From contig NZ_CP158375.1 in assembly GCF_041021955.1 (NCBI RefSeq), positions 2,914,001 to 2,978,000 on the forward strand: a DNA stretch of 64,000 nt, read 5' to 3'. Shown here piece after piece: positions 7,778-16,107 of this stretch (position 1 is its first letter; each line of letters opens with the position of its first letter). A program made the position numbers and the translations under genes. Source of the DNA: Caulobacter sp. 73W (lineage in GTDB: Bacteria; Pseudomonadota; Alphaproteobacteria; Caulobacterales; Caulobacteraceae). Below the pieces are notes generated by a model. That model did no database searches and was not told where the DNA came from. It saw nothing but the letters and a program-made list of their open reading frames with translations.

Positions 7778-8878
7778 TTAGACGTTGAAGCGGAAGTGCA
7801 TCACGTCGCCGTCCTTGACGACATACTCCTTGCCTTCCGAACGCATCTTGCCGGCTTCCTTGGCGCCCGCTTCACCGCCCAGCTTGACGAAATCGTCGAA
7901 GGCGATGGTTTCGGCGCGGATGTAGCCCTTCTCGAAGTCGGTGTGGATGACGCCGGCGGCCTGCGGGCCGGTGTCGCCGACATGGATCGTCCAGGCGCGG
8001 GCTTCCTTGGGGCCGACCGTGAAATAGGTCTGCAGGCCCAGCAGGTTGTAGGCCTCGCGGATCAGGCGGTTCAGGCCGGGCTCTTCGAGGCCCAGGGTCT
8101 CCAGGAACTCGGCGCGTTCGGCGGCTTCGAGCATGGCGATCTCGCTCTCGATCTGCGCGGAGATCACCACGGACTTGGCCTTGTCCTTGGCGGCGCGTTC
8201 GGCGACCAGGTCGGAGAACTTGTTGCCCTTGTCGGCCGAGCCTTCATCGACGTTGCAGACATAAAGCGCCGGCAGCGAGGTGAGAAGCTGCAGCATGTGC
8301 CAGGCCTTCTCGTCCTCCTTGTCCACGGTCGCGGCGCGGGCCGGGCGGCCTTCGCGCAGCTGGGCCAGGGCCAGGTTGATCAGGCGCAGGGTGTTGGCGG
8401 CTTCCTTGTCGCCGCCCGACTTGGCCTTTTTCTCGATGGCCGGCAGACGCTTTTCCAGGCTCTCCAGGTCGGCCAGCATCAGCTCCATTTCGATGATCTC
8501 GAGATCGCTGAGCGGGTCGATGCGGCCCTCGACGTGGGTGATGTCGTCGTCCTCGAAGCAGCGGGCGACGAAGGCCACGGCGTCACAGTCGCGGATGTTG
8601 GCCAGGAACTGGTTGCCCAGGCCTTCGCCCTTCGACGCGCCGCGCACCAGGCCGGCGATGTCGACGAAGGTGATGCGGGCCGGGATGATCTCCTTGGAGC
8701 CGGCGATCTTGGCCAGGGCGTCCAGGCGCGGCTCGGGCACCGCCACGTCGCCGGTGTTCGGCTCGATGGTGCAGAACGGATAGTTGGCCGCCTGGGCGGC
8801 CGCCGTCTGGGTCAGGGCGTTGAACAGGGTCGATTTGCCCACGTTGGGCAGACCGACGATGGCGACTTTCAGGGCCAT
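7778..8878 (-). CDS. ychF: Redox-regulated ATPase YchF (OLA1 family)
   Basis: 366-residue Obg-related P-loop ATPase that binds the ribosome and influences stress responses. The P-loop GLPNVGKSTLF is at residues 9-19, the G3 motif follows at FVDIAGLVRGAS, and the G4 position reads NVDE instead of NKxD, the change that gives this family its ATP preference. A TGS domain ends the protein (KEYVVKDGDVMHFRFNV). Full family length. It is a single gene followed by the inverted repeat at 7709. Confidence 0.96.
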   Translation of the reverse strand: MALKVAIVGLPNVGKSTLFNALTQTAAAQAANYPFCTIEPNTGDVAVPEPRLDALAKIAGSKEIIPARITFVDIAGLVRGASKGEGLGNQFLANIRDCDAVAFVARCFEDDDITHVEGRIDPLSDLEIIEMELMLADLESLEKRLPAIEKKAKSGGDKEAANTLRLINLALAQLREGRPARAATVDKEDEKAWHMLQLLTSLPALYVCNVDEGSADKGNKFSDLVAERAAKDKAKSVVISAQIESEIAMLEAAERAEFLETLGLEEPGLNRLIREAYNLLGLQTYFTVGPKEARAWTIHVGDTGPQAAGVIHTDFEKGYIRAETIAFDDFVKLGGEAGAKEAGKMRSEGKEYVVKDGDVMHFRFNV

Positions 8879-9037
8879 GGAGCACTCGCAGATTTCGTTG
8901 GCGCGCGACCTAGCACGGATGGGCGGTTTGGCGAAACGCCCAGGGGGGGCGAGCGGGGGCGAAGGCCCGGCGGCAAGGGGGCCTTGAAACCATCTGTAAC
9001 AGCGACGATATCATTCGCTCGAACCTAGGAGCATCCC

Positions 9038-9871
9038 ATGAGCAGCGTCCGTCCTGTCATCAAGCTGGTCAAAGGCGTCCCGACCTCGGACGGCGACGGC
9101 GTGCGGCTGACCCGTGTGCTGGGCACGCAGGAAGCGCAGATGTTCGATCCGTTCCTGATGCTCGACTGCTTCGACACGGCTGAGGCCTCCGACTATGTCG
9201 GCGGCTTCCCGGACCACCCGCACCGGGGGTTCGAGACGGTCACCTACATGCTGGAGGGCCGCATGAAGCATGCGGACAACACCGGCCGTGAAGGGATCAT
9301 CGGCACCGGCGGCGTCCAGTGGATGCGCGCCGGTCGCGGCATCATCCATTCGGAGATGCCGCTGCAGACCGACGGCCGCATGCGCGGCTTCCAGCTGTGG
9401 GTGAACCTGCCCGCCGAGCTGAAGATGAGCGCGCCCGGCTATCAGGAGTTCGAGGCCGACAGCATTCCGGTGGAGGCCCGCGAGGGCGGCGTGACCGTCA
9501 AGGCCATCGCCGGGACCACCAGCGAAGGCTCCGTGGGACCCGTCGGCGGCGGCGCGGTGGACGCGCTCTACTTCGACATCACGATCCCCGCCGGCGCCCG
9601 CTTCGAGGAGCCGGTCGGCGATGAGCGCGCGGCCATGCTGGCGGTCTATGAGGGCTCGGTTCGCGTGGCCCATGACCAGATCGACGCCCTGACCGGCGTC
9701 TTCCTGGGCACGGGCGGCCGCGTGGTGGTCGAGGCCAAGACCTACGCCCGCCTGCTGCTGATCGCCGGCAAGCCGATCAACGAGCCGGTCTTCTGGCACG
9801 GCCCCTTCGTGATGAACACGCGCGAGGAGATCGTCCAGGCGGTCAACGACTTCAACGCCGGGCGGTTCTGA
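9038..9871 (+). CDS. Pirin family protein
   Basis: 277-residue double-cupin protein. The N-terminal cupin has the metal-binding signatures FPDHPHRGFETVTYM and the later GRGIIHSEMP, giving His-His-His-Glu ligands. Bacterial pirins have been reported as quercetin dioxygenases or as regulators of central metabolism; which applies here cannot be told. The ATG at 9038 follows CTAGGAG. It is transcribed alone and converges with the hydrolase at 9881. Confidence 0.92.
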   Translation: MSSVRPVIKLVKGVPTSDGDGVRLTRVLGTQEAQMFDPFLMLDCFDTAEASDYVGGFPDHPHRGFETVTYMLEGRMKHADNTGREGIIGTGGVQWMRAGRGIIHSEMPLQTDGRMRGFQLWVNLPAELKMSAPGYQEFEADSIPVEAREGGVTVKAIAGTTSEGSVGPVGGGAVDALYFDITIPAGARFEEPVGDERAAMLAVYEGSVRVAHDQIDALTGVFLGTGGRVVVEAKTYARLLLIAGKPINEPVFWHGPFVMNTREEIVQAVNDFNAGRF

Positions 9872-9880
9872 GGCTAAGCC

Positions 9881-10729
9881 TCAGGGCTCCGCACGGACGA
9901 AGGCGGCGATGCGGTCGGCGAACGCCTTGGGCTGTTCGACGTACATGAAGTGACCCGTGGCCGTGACGACCTCGAGCTTTGCGCCCGGGATCAGGGTTTC
10001 CAGTTCGCGGGCCTGCTCGTGGACGTTCTCGATGTCCGCCTCTCCGACCAGGATCAGGGTCGGCGCCTTGACCTCGCCCAGCCGAGGCTTGGCGTCGACC
10101 ATGAAACGCTCCTTGTTTCCGGCTCCGAAGTTGTGGGGATTGGCCTTGATCCAGGCGACCACGCGTTGACGCTCGGCGTCGGCGTTCTTGCTCAGGATAT
10201 AGGGATCGCGGGCCGCGCCCTCGATGTCGCCCGCCTTGAAGAGCGCCGCCAGCTTCAGGCCCCGCGCCATGAAGGCGAGGGAGGGTTTGAAGCCCGCCAC
10301 CCAGGGCCCGACAAGGACAAGACCATCCACGGCTTGCGGGTGAGCCAGCGCGAAATCCACCGCCACGCCGCCTCCGGCGGACGAGCCGACCAGGGTGGCG
10401 CGCTCGACCTGGAGCGTCTTGAGAAGCTGCTCCAGATCCCGGGCGGGCTGATAGGTCGCGGCGGCGGCTGGTGATGCGCCATAGCCGCGACGGTCATAGC
10501 GAATGACCCGAAATTGTTCGCACAGCAGCGGCTGCACATCGTCAAAGGCCGCCGAATGCAGGATGCCGTCGTGGATCAGGACGATCGTCTTCGGTCCGGA
10601 ACCGCAGACGTCATAGGCCAGCTTGCCGCCCTCGACCTCGACAAAGGCCGGCTCGGCATGGGCCGGGACGGCGCTGAGCAGCAGGCATGCGGCCGCGATC
10701 GCCCGAATGGGCGTTGAAAGAAAGCGCAT
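9881..10729 (-). CDS. Exported alpha/beta hydrolase
   Basis: 282 residues with a clear signal peptide of about 25 residues (hydrophobic AIAAACLLLSAV, cleavage after AHA), so periplasmic or secreted. The nucleophile elbow is GSSAGG, the acid lies in GEADIENV and the base in TGHFMYVE, a complete Ser-Asp-His triad. The fold class is that of small esterases and haloperoxidase-like enzymes; the substrate is unknown. It is preceded on the same strand by the XRE/DUF2975 pair, with a 28-bp gap. Confidence 0.88.
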   Translation of the reverse strand: MRFLSTPIRAIAAACLLLSAVPAHAEPAFVEVEGGKLAYDVCGSGPKTIVLIHDGILHSAAFDDVQPLLCEQFRVIRYDRRGYGASPAAAATYQPARDLEQLLKTLQVERATLVGSSAGGGVAVDFALAHPQAVDGLVLVGPWVAGFKPSLAFMARGLKLAALFKAGDIEGAARDPYILSKNADAERQRVVAWIKANPHNFGAGNKERFMVDAKPRLGEVKAPTLILVGEADIENVHEQARELETLIPGAKLEVVTATGHFMYVEQPKAFADRIAAFVRAEP

Positions 10730-10757
10730 TTGAATCTCCGAGTTTAAGGGGCGGGGG

Positions 10758-10994
10758 TCAGCCCGCCTGTCTCAGTTCTTCCTCGCCGCCCTCGGGCGCG
10801 TATTCGAGGATGTCGCCGGGCTGGCAGTCGAGATAGCGGCAGATGGCGTCGAGGGTGGAGAAGCGCAGGCCTTTCACCTTGCCGGATTTGAGCAGGGAAA
10901 GGTTGGCTTCGGTGATGCCGATGGCGCGGGCCAGGGCGTTCGAGCGCACCTTGCGGCGGGCCATCATCACGTCGAGTCGCAGAATGATCGGCAT
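10758..10994 (-). CDS. XRE-family transcriptional regulator (YozG-like)
   Basis: 78-residue protein that is almost entirely one Cro/CI-type helix-turn-helix. It starts MPIILRLDVMMARRKV and contains SNALARAIGITEANLSLLKSGKV, in which the recognition helix follows LARAIGI (split here: residues about 18-40), then LDAICRYLDCQPGDILEY. Its ATG overlaps the TGA of the DUF2975 gene by one base. This kind of short XRE protein is typically encoded directly after a DUF2975 membrane protein and probably controls that operon. Confidence 0.88.
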   Translation of the reverse strand: MPIILRLDVMMARRKVRSNALARAIGITEANLSLLKSGKVKGLRFSTLDAICRYLDCQPGDILEYAPEGGEEELRQAG

Positions 10995-11587
10995 CAGACG
11001 AAGGCCTCCCGGTCTTCCTCGATCTCGCGGCCGACCTGCATCACCTGGGCGATGACAAAGACCAGCAGGCCGAGAATGAAGGCCTGGACGCTGGCCAGAT
11101 GCATCCATTTCTTGTCGATCTCCCATCCCGTGGCGCTGAGGAACAGGTGGCAGGCCAGCGGCGCGACGGCGTAGGCGCAGAGCCACACGCCCACCTGGCC
11201 GATGAGCCAGCCGTTGCGGCGGCCGAAGACCTCGCCCTGTCCGTAGAGGCTGAACAGCTCCCGCAGACGCCAGAAGATCATCAGGCTGGGCGCGATGCGC
11301 GCAACGCCGACCGCCGCGTAGGCCAGGCGATGGGGGAGCGACAGGGTGTGGAAGGGGACCGAGTCGGCCGATCCCTTGCCGATCCATACGGCGTTGGAGC
11401 CGATGCGGTAGTCGTCGCCGGAATAGAGAACGATTCCGGCGATCAGGACCGCCGCGACCGTCCCCACCAGGACCAGCAGCCCGGTGAACAGCCATGACAG
11501 CGCACGGCTGGCAACTCTGAGACGCTGGTGGTGTGCGGCGGTCGGAAGCGCGACGGGCGCGGGCTTCAACTGGATGACGGTGGTCAT
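10994..11587 (-). CDS. DUF2975 membrane protein
   Basis: 197-residue inner-membrane protein with four hydrophobic segments, at about residues 30-55, 88-108, 125-150 and 165-185. It matches the DUF2975 family in length, topology and in being followed by an overlapping small XRE regulator. ATG 11587 has GGGAGG upstream. The family has no established function; the arrangement suggests a membrane sensor working with the regulator, which is inference. Confidence 0.82.
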   Translation of the reverse strand: MTTVIQLKPAPVALPTAAHHQRLRVASRALSWLFTGLLVLVGTVAAVLIAGIVLYSGDDYRIGSNAVWIGKGSADSVPFHTLSLPHRLAYAAVGVARIAPSLMIFWRLRELFSLYGQGEVFGRRNGWLIGQVGVWLCAYAVAPLACHLFLSATGWEIDKKWMHLASVQAFILGLLVFVIAQVMQVGREIEEDREAFV

Positions 11588-11653
11588 GCGATCCTCCCGT
11601 CACCATGGATTCAACAGAAAAAACTTTCTGTCAAACGATATGAAGCTTGAGCC

Positions 11654-12265
11654 TTAGTTCTCGCGCTTCCGCGGATCGGCCTTGGGCGCGGGGGCCAGGC
11701 GCATGATCTCGGCCTGGTAGCGTTCGTCATCGCCGACAGCGGCGAAGGGCAGGGCGTCTGCGACGGCGTCCAGCATGGGATCGAGCCACTGGTGGTCGAC
11801 CTTGTGGAAGTCGCCCAGGACGTAGTGCATCACCGCGTCCTTGTGGCCGGGGTGGCCGACGCCGATGCGGCCTCGGCGAAAGCCGTCGCCGATCTGGCTG
11901 GTGACCGAGCGGATGCCGTTGTTGCCGGCCGCGCCGCCGCCCGACTTCATGCGGAAGCGTCCGGGGGCCATGTCGATCTCGTCGTGAAAGACGATGACGT
12001 CCGCAGGCTGCAGCTTGAAGAACTTCATGGCCTCGCCCACGGCGCGGCCGCTCTCGTTGTAGTAGGTCTTGGGCTTGAGCAGCAGCAGCTTGACCGGACC
12101 GTCAGGGGTGCTGACCGAGCCTTCGCACGCCATCCCCTGGAAACGGGTGCGCCACGGGGCGGTCGACCATTTGCGCGCCAGGGCGTCGACGGCCATGAAG
12201 CCGACGTTGTGGCGGTTCTTCTCGTACTTGCCCTCGGGATTGCCGAGGCCGGCGAGGATCAGCAT
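11654..12265 (-). CDS. pth: Peptidyl-tRNA hydrolase
   Basis: 203-residue Pth that releases tRNA from stalled peptidyl-tRNA. It shows the family opening LILAGLGNPEGKYEKNRHN with the essential His in NRHNVGF, and the active-site region FHDEIDMAPGRFRMKSGG in which Asp activates that His, followed by GNNGIRS. The C-terminus extends slightly past the usual end with a charged tail (KADPRKREN). It lies downstream of rplY on the same strand, an arrangement common in alphaproteobacteria. Confidence 0.96.
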   Translation of the reverse strand: MLILAGLGNPEGKYEKNRHNVGFMAVDALARKWSTAPWRTRFQGMACEGSVSTPDGPVKLLLLKPKTYYNESGRAVGEAMKFFKLQPADVIVFHDEIDMAPGRFRMKSGGGAAGNNGIRSVTSQIGDGFRRGRIGVGHPGHKDAVMHYVLGDFHKVDHQWLDPMLDAVADALPFAAVGDDERYQAEIMRLAPAPKADPRKREN

Positions 12266-12291
12266 GGCGTGTTCTCACGATCCCAAACGAA

Positions 12292-12324
12292 ATCGCCCGC
12301 GAAGGCGTGACCTTCGCGGGCGAT
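12292..12324 (-). terminator. Terminator-like hairpin after rplY
   Basis: A 14-bp perfect stem (12292-12305 with 12311-12324, containing CGCCCGCGAAGG and CCTTCGCGGGCG) encloses a five-base loop. On the minus strand it is followed by TTCGTTT, a weak T-rich tail. It lies between rplY and pth and may partly uncouple the two. Confidence 0.65.
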
Positions 12325-12352
12325 AAACGATTCAGCCCCGAAGGGAGAAGCT

Positions 12353-12955
12353 TTAGGCTTCGGTGGCGGCTTCTTCAGCGGCTTCCGACATCGCGGCCGA
12401 CGAGACCTTGATGTTGGCGATCACGAAGTCGCGGTCCAGGGCCGGCTTCACGCCATTGGCGAGCTTGATTTCCGACATGCGGATGGTGTCGCCGATGTTG
12501 TGGGTCGACAGATCGACGACCAGCTCTTCCGGAATGGCGTTGGCCGGGCAGGACAGCTCGACCGTGTGACGCACGACTTCCAGCGAACCGCCGGCCTTCA
12601 GGCCCGGCGAGGTTTCGTGGTTCTTGAAGTGAACCGGCACTTCGATCTTGATCGTCTGCGACTCGTCCACGCGGTACAAGTCGAAGTGGATCGGCTCATC
12701 CGTGACCGGATGGAACTGGATGTCCTTGGCGATGACCGGCTGGGTCTCTTCGCCGTACTTCAGGGTCACCAGGTGGCCCGACAGCTTGCCCGTATAGAGC
12801 GCCTTGCGGAACTCGTTCGAGCGAACCTCGATCATGACGGGCTTTTCGCCGCCGCCGTAGAGGACGCCGGGAACCTTGCCAGCATTGCGGGACGCGCGGG
12901 CGCCGCCGGTGCCGGCGCGCTCACGGACTTCGACGTTCAGAACGATCTCGGCCAT
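12353..12955 (-). CDS. rplY: 50S ribosomal protein L25/general stress protein Ctc
   Basis: 200-residue long-form L25 (TL5/Ctc type) that binds 5S rRNA in the large subunit. The N-terminal L25 domain runs from VLNVEVRERAGTGGARASR to about residue 95. The C-terminal beta domain has PVHFKNHETSPGLKAGG and ends in an acidic, alanine-rich tail. The length fits the alphaproteobacterial two-domain form. It is transcribed with pth. Confidence 0.95.
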   Translation of the reverse strand: MAEIVLNVEVRERAGTGGARASRNAGKVPGVLYGGGEKPVMIEVRSNEFRKALYTGKLSGHLVTLKYGEETQPVIAKDIQFHPVTDEPIHFDLYRVDESQTIKIEVPVHFKNHETSPGLKAGGSLEVVRHTVELSCPANAIPEELVVDLSTHNIGDTIRMSEIKLANGVKPALDRDFVIANIKVSSAAMSEAAEEAATEA

Positions 12956-13088
12956 AGGTCTTTTCTCAAAACGAAACGCCGCGCGTGATATCCGCGCGGT
13001 GATAGTCGGATGAATAGGGTGCGGCTAGATACACGAGGGCGCGGGACGTTGCAACGCCCCGCGCGACTTCTAAATCGAATGGGGCCTG

Positions 13089-14111
13089 TCAGCCCTTCTT
13101 CTTGGCCGGCGCCTTCTTCTTCACCGGGGCCTTAACCGGCGTCGGGGGCGGCGGGATATAGGGCATGGCCGCGCCGGAGCTCTTGATGAGGCACTGGCCG
13201 GTGTCCATCAGGATGTGCTGGCCGACGCAGAACACGTCTTCATAGTGCGGCTTGGCCACGGCCAGGCACTGATACAGGTTCAGCTTGGCCAGGTTCAGGC
13301 ACTGGCCCGCCACGGGTTCGGCCAGCAGCGGCTGGACGGTCGCCATCTGCATGTCGCCCGCCTCGCCCAGGGCCGCCAGGGCGGCCACGGCCAGGCCGCG
13401 GATCACCAACTGGGTGTAGGGCGGCGGCGCAGAGGCTGGGGTCAGGCCCAGGGGGGTGACGCCGGTGCTGACCTGATGCAGGCGCGCGGTTTCGTCCTGG
13501 GGCGCCAGGGCCGGGGTGGCGGACAGAGCCTTGGCCTCGGCCAGGCGGGCTTCGCGGTTGGAGACGGCGGCCAGGGACCACTTCTGGCGCTGGATGTCAT
13601 AGGCGGCCTGCTTCACCGCGCGGCCGTTCATGTAGACTTGCGTGGCGTCGGTCCCGAGGGCCGAGATGATCAGGCCGGCGGCGGTGTCCGAGCCGCGGAT
13701 GACCACGGCATAGGCCGGATCGCGCAGAATCTGCTGGGTGACCTGCTGGCGTTGGCTCTGGTTGGCGGCGAACTCGCGCACCGCCGAAACGAAGGCCGGA
13801 TCCTGCAGCGCGATCACGGCGGCGTAGGCGACCGCGCCGGACACCAGCTGGCGGCTTTCATAAGACGCGCCGACCTTGACCGCCTGGGCGACCTGGCCGC
13901 CGTCGGTGAAGGCGGCGGAAACCGCGCCGGCGCTTTGCATGTAGCCGCGATAAGCGGCGGCCTGCTCGACGATGCGCGGGGAAAGCGTGATCGGCGGCGG
14001 CACATAGGCCACGGGCGGCGGGGGCGGCGGCGGTGCGGGAGACGCGCAAGCGGCCAGCACGGCAAGCAAGCTGAGGCCCGCCAGGGCCTTAACGCGGCTA
14101 TTTCGAATCAT
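13089..14111 (-). CDS. Putative lipoprotein of unknown function
   Basis: 340 residues. A lipoprotein signal is clear: a basic start, a hydrophobic stretch and the lipobox LAAC at about residues 19-22, followed by a proline run. The body is alanine-rich and helical without recognisable enzyme motifs. Four cysteines near residues 270-308 might form disulfides in the periplasm. The tail is proline- then lysine-rich (KAPVKKKAPAKKKG), which could contact the envelope or nucleic acid. The family was not recognised. Confidence 0.75.
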   Translation of the reverse strand: MIRNSRVKALAGLSLLAVLAACASPAPPPPPPPVAYVPPPITLSPRIVEQAAAYRGYMQSAGAVSAAFTDGGQVAQAVKVGASYESRQLVSGAVAYAAVIALQDPAFVSAVREFAANQSQRQQVTQQILRDPAYAVVIRGSDTAAGLIISALGTDATQVYMNGRAVKQAAYDIQRQKWSLAAVSNREARLAEAKALSATPALAPQDETARLHQVSTGVTPLGLTPASAPPPYTQLVIRGLAVAALAALGEAGDMQMATVQPLLAEPVAGQCLNLAKLNLYQCLAVAKPHYEDVFCVGQHILMDTGQCLIKSSGAAMPYIPPPPTPVKAPVKKKAPAKKKG

Positions 14112-14359
14112 CTGGCGGAGATCCTCGAAAATTGAATGAGTTAGCGCCGATTACGCGGCGGTCCGGGCGACAGTGTGACGGTGGATCGTTAACCCTGTTT
14201 TTACAAGCTGAGCCACGACGCCATGATCGAACGCAAAACAAGCTGGGGCGTTCAACGTCCTGCGACGGAAGGTTTCCGATCTTTCACAAAGTGTCGAAGG
14301 CTTAATTTGCTTCCGCGCGGGGTTCGGTCGCAAAATCCGATCATAGAAAAGGAGACCAC

Positions 14360-14779
14360 ATGATCGACGCCACCCCCGAAACCGTCATTCCCGCCGCGCC
14401 CGTCGCGGCCAGCGAAGACCGTCTTCTCCCGGGGATCGTCTACGCTCTGTACCTGCTCGGGTTCTCGAACGGGCTGACCTTCATCATCGGCGTGATCCTC
14501 GCCCACGTGCAGGAAGGGTCGGCCGGCCCCAAGATGAAGAGCCACTACACGTTCCTGATCCGGACGTTCTGGATCGCCGCCGCCGCGTTCCTCGCCGCCT
14601 GCGCCGTGTTCGCGGTCAGCATCCCGCTGAGCTTCCTGCTCATCGGCATCCCGGGCCTGGTCGTCAGCGGCCTGTTCATGGGCGCGATCGCGATCTGGTT
14701 CCTGGTGCGGACCATCGTCGGCCTGGTCTACCTGGCGCGTGACGAAGCCTATCCGCGCCCCAACGCCTGGCTGGTCTAA
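14360..14779 (+). CDS. Small integral membrane protein (DUF4870-like)
   Basis: 139 residues with three hydrophobic segments: GIVYALYLLGFSNGLTFIIG, FWIAAAAFLAACAVFAVSIP and FLLIGIPGLVVSGLFMGAIA. The loop GSAGPKMKSHYTFLIRTFW resembles the conserved part of DUF4870 proteins. The function is unknown. The ATG has AAAGGAG upstream. The upstream 248 bp, shared with the lipoprotein gene, hold AT-rich promoter-like sequence around 14185-14200, but no site was assigned. Confidence 0.75.
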   Translation: MIDATPETVIPAAPVAASEDRLLPGIVYALYLLGFSNGLTFIIGVILAHVQEGSAGPKMKSHYTFLIRTFWIAAAAFLAACAVFAVSIPLSFLLIGIPGLVVSGLFMGAIAIWFLVRTIVGLVYLARDEAYPRPNAWLV

Positions 14780-14801
14780 CGTCCGGCTGAACTGAAGAAG
14801 G

Positions 14802-14832
14802 CGCCCGTCCCGCAAAAAAAGCGGGGCGGGCG
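14802..14832 (+). terminator. GC-rich hairpin after the DUF4870-like gene
   Basis: CGCCCGTCCCGC (14802-14813) pairs with GCGGGGCGGGCG (14821-14832) over 12 positions (one G-T) around an A7 loop. It lies 22 bp after the stop codon. No T-run follows, so terminator function is likely but not certain. Confidence 0.55.
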
Positions 14833-14917
14833 TCGCCTTGCGGGAAAGGCCGTTCTCCGCCACCGTGCGAGGCTGTCCGCCGCCTCCCGGCGCGACCGAC
14901 ATCCTGGAGACCCTGGC

Positions 14918-15409
14918 ATGAGTGCGCCGGCCGATCCGCGGCTTATCCTTCGTGACGATGAACTGGACTCCGGCCTGGAGCTGATCCTGCTGGCCGAGGC
15001 TGGAATCTGGGCGGCTGTCGACGCCGCCCTGGAGGCCGAGGACAAGGGCTTGGGCCGCTCGCACTGGCGCGCCGCCCTGCTGCTGCGCCGCCGGCCGGCC
15101 GTGGGCGTGCAGGAACTGGCCCGCCTGACCGGCCTGTCCAAGCAGGCCGCCAGCCGCACTCTGTCGGACCTGGAAAAGGCCGGCTACGTCCACAAGACCG
15201 CCGGCGATCTGGACGCCCGCCGCCGCACGACCGAACTGACGTCCGAGGGCGCGGCCTTCGAGACGCGGATCAGCGAACGCCTGCGCGCCGTGGTCGCCAA
15301 GGCCTATCGCACCGGAGGGCTGGATGGGGTGGCCGGCTCGCGGCGCATCCTGGCGGCCCTGGCCGGGCCCAGGGTTTCCATCGGTATTCGCCGGAGCGAA
15401 GCGGCATGA
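14918..15409 (+). CDS. MarR-family transcriptional regulator
   Basis: 163 residues with a winged helix-turn-helix: VQELARLTGLSKQAASRTLS (helices 2-3) and the wing AGDLDARRRTTELT with its conserved D-x-R-R-R. It is the first gene of a tight three-gene operon with a response regulator and a kinase. Its stop overlaps the next start by four bases (ATGA). Combining a MarR repressor with a two-component pair suggests joint control of one stress or envelope response. The ligand is unknown. Confidence 0.9.
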   Translation: MSAPADPRLILRDDELDSGLELILLAEAGIWAAVDAALEAEDKGLGRSHWRAALLLRRRPAVGVQELARLTGLSKQAASRTLSDLEKAGYVHKTAGDLDARRRTTELTSEGAAFETRISERLRAVVAKAYRTGGLDGVAGSRRILAALAGPRVSIGIRRSEAA

Positions 15410-16107
15410 CCCCAGCCGAAGCGCGTGACCGTCACCTGCTGGTCGTCGACGACGACGACCGCATCCGCAACCTGATCAAGGAATACCTGGCCCGAGCCGG
15501 TTTCCGCGTCACCGCCGCCCAGGACGCGGCGGCCGCGCGCAAGCTGATGGACGCCTTCGATTTCGATCTGGTGGTGCTGGACGTGATGATGCCGGGCGAG
15601 GACGGCTTTTCCTTCACCAAGGCCCTGCGCGCCCGCGCGGGCGACATGGGCCGCACGCCGATCCTGATGCTGACCGCCCGTGACCATGCCTCCGACCGGA
15701 TCGAGGGCCTGACCCTGGGCGTCGACGACTACCTGTCCAAGCCGTTCGAGCCGCAGGAGCTTTTGCTGCGCATCGAGGCGATCCTGCGACGGGCCGGCCC
15801 TCGGGTGACCTTGTCCGAAAGCCTGATGATGGGCGACTGCGCCTTCGACCCTGACCGGGGCGAGCTGACCCGCGCGGGCGAGCCCGTGCGTCTGACCGAG
15901 GCGGAGATCGAGCTGCTGCGCCAGCTGGCCCGCGCCGCGCACGAGCCGGTGGACCGCATGGACCTGGCCCGCGACGCCGCCGACATCACCGGCCGCGCCG
16001 TCGATGTCCAGGTGACCCGCCTGCGCCGCAAGATCGAGCCCGACCCGAAGAACCCCCGCTACCTCCAGACGGTGCGCGGCATCGGATATCGCCTGGCGCC
16101 GGATTGA
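15406..16107 (+). CDS. OmpR-family response regulator
   Basis: 233 residues. The receiver domain has the acidic cluster VVDDDDRI, phospho-acceptor D59 in VVLDVMMPGEDG, and the lysine in DYLSKPFEP. The C-terminal winged helix ends in RYLQTVRGIGYRLAPD. It overlaps MarR by four bases and the kinase by one base (TGATG), so the kinase at 16107 is almost certainly its partner. Confidence 0.95.
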   Translation: MTPAEARDRHLLVVDDDDRIRNLIKEYLARAGFRVTAAQDAAAARKLMDAFDFDLVVLDVMMPGEDGFSFTKALRARAGDMGRTPILMLTARDHASDRIEGLTLGVDDYLSKPFEPQELLLRIEAILRRAGPRVTLSESLMMGDCAFDPDRGELTRAGEPVRLTEAEIELLRQLARAAHEPVDRMDLARDAADITGRAVDVQVTRLRRKIEPDPKNPRYLQTVRGIGYRLAPD

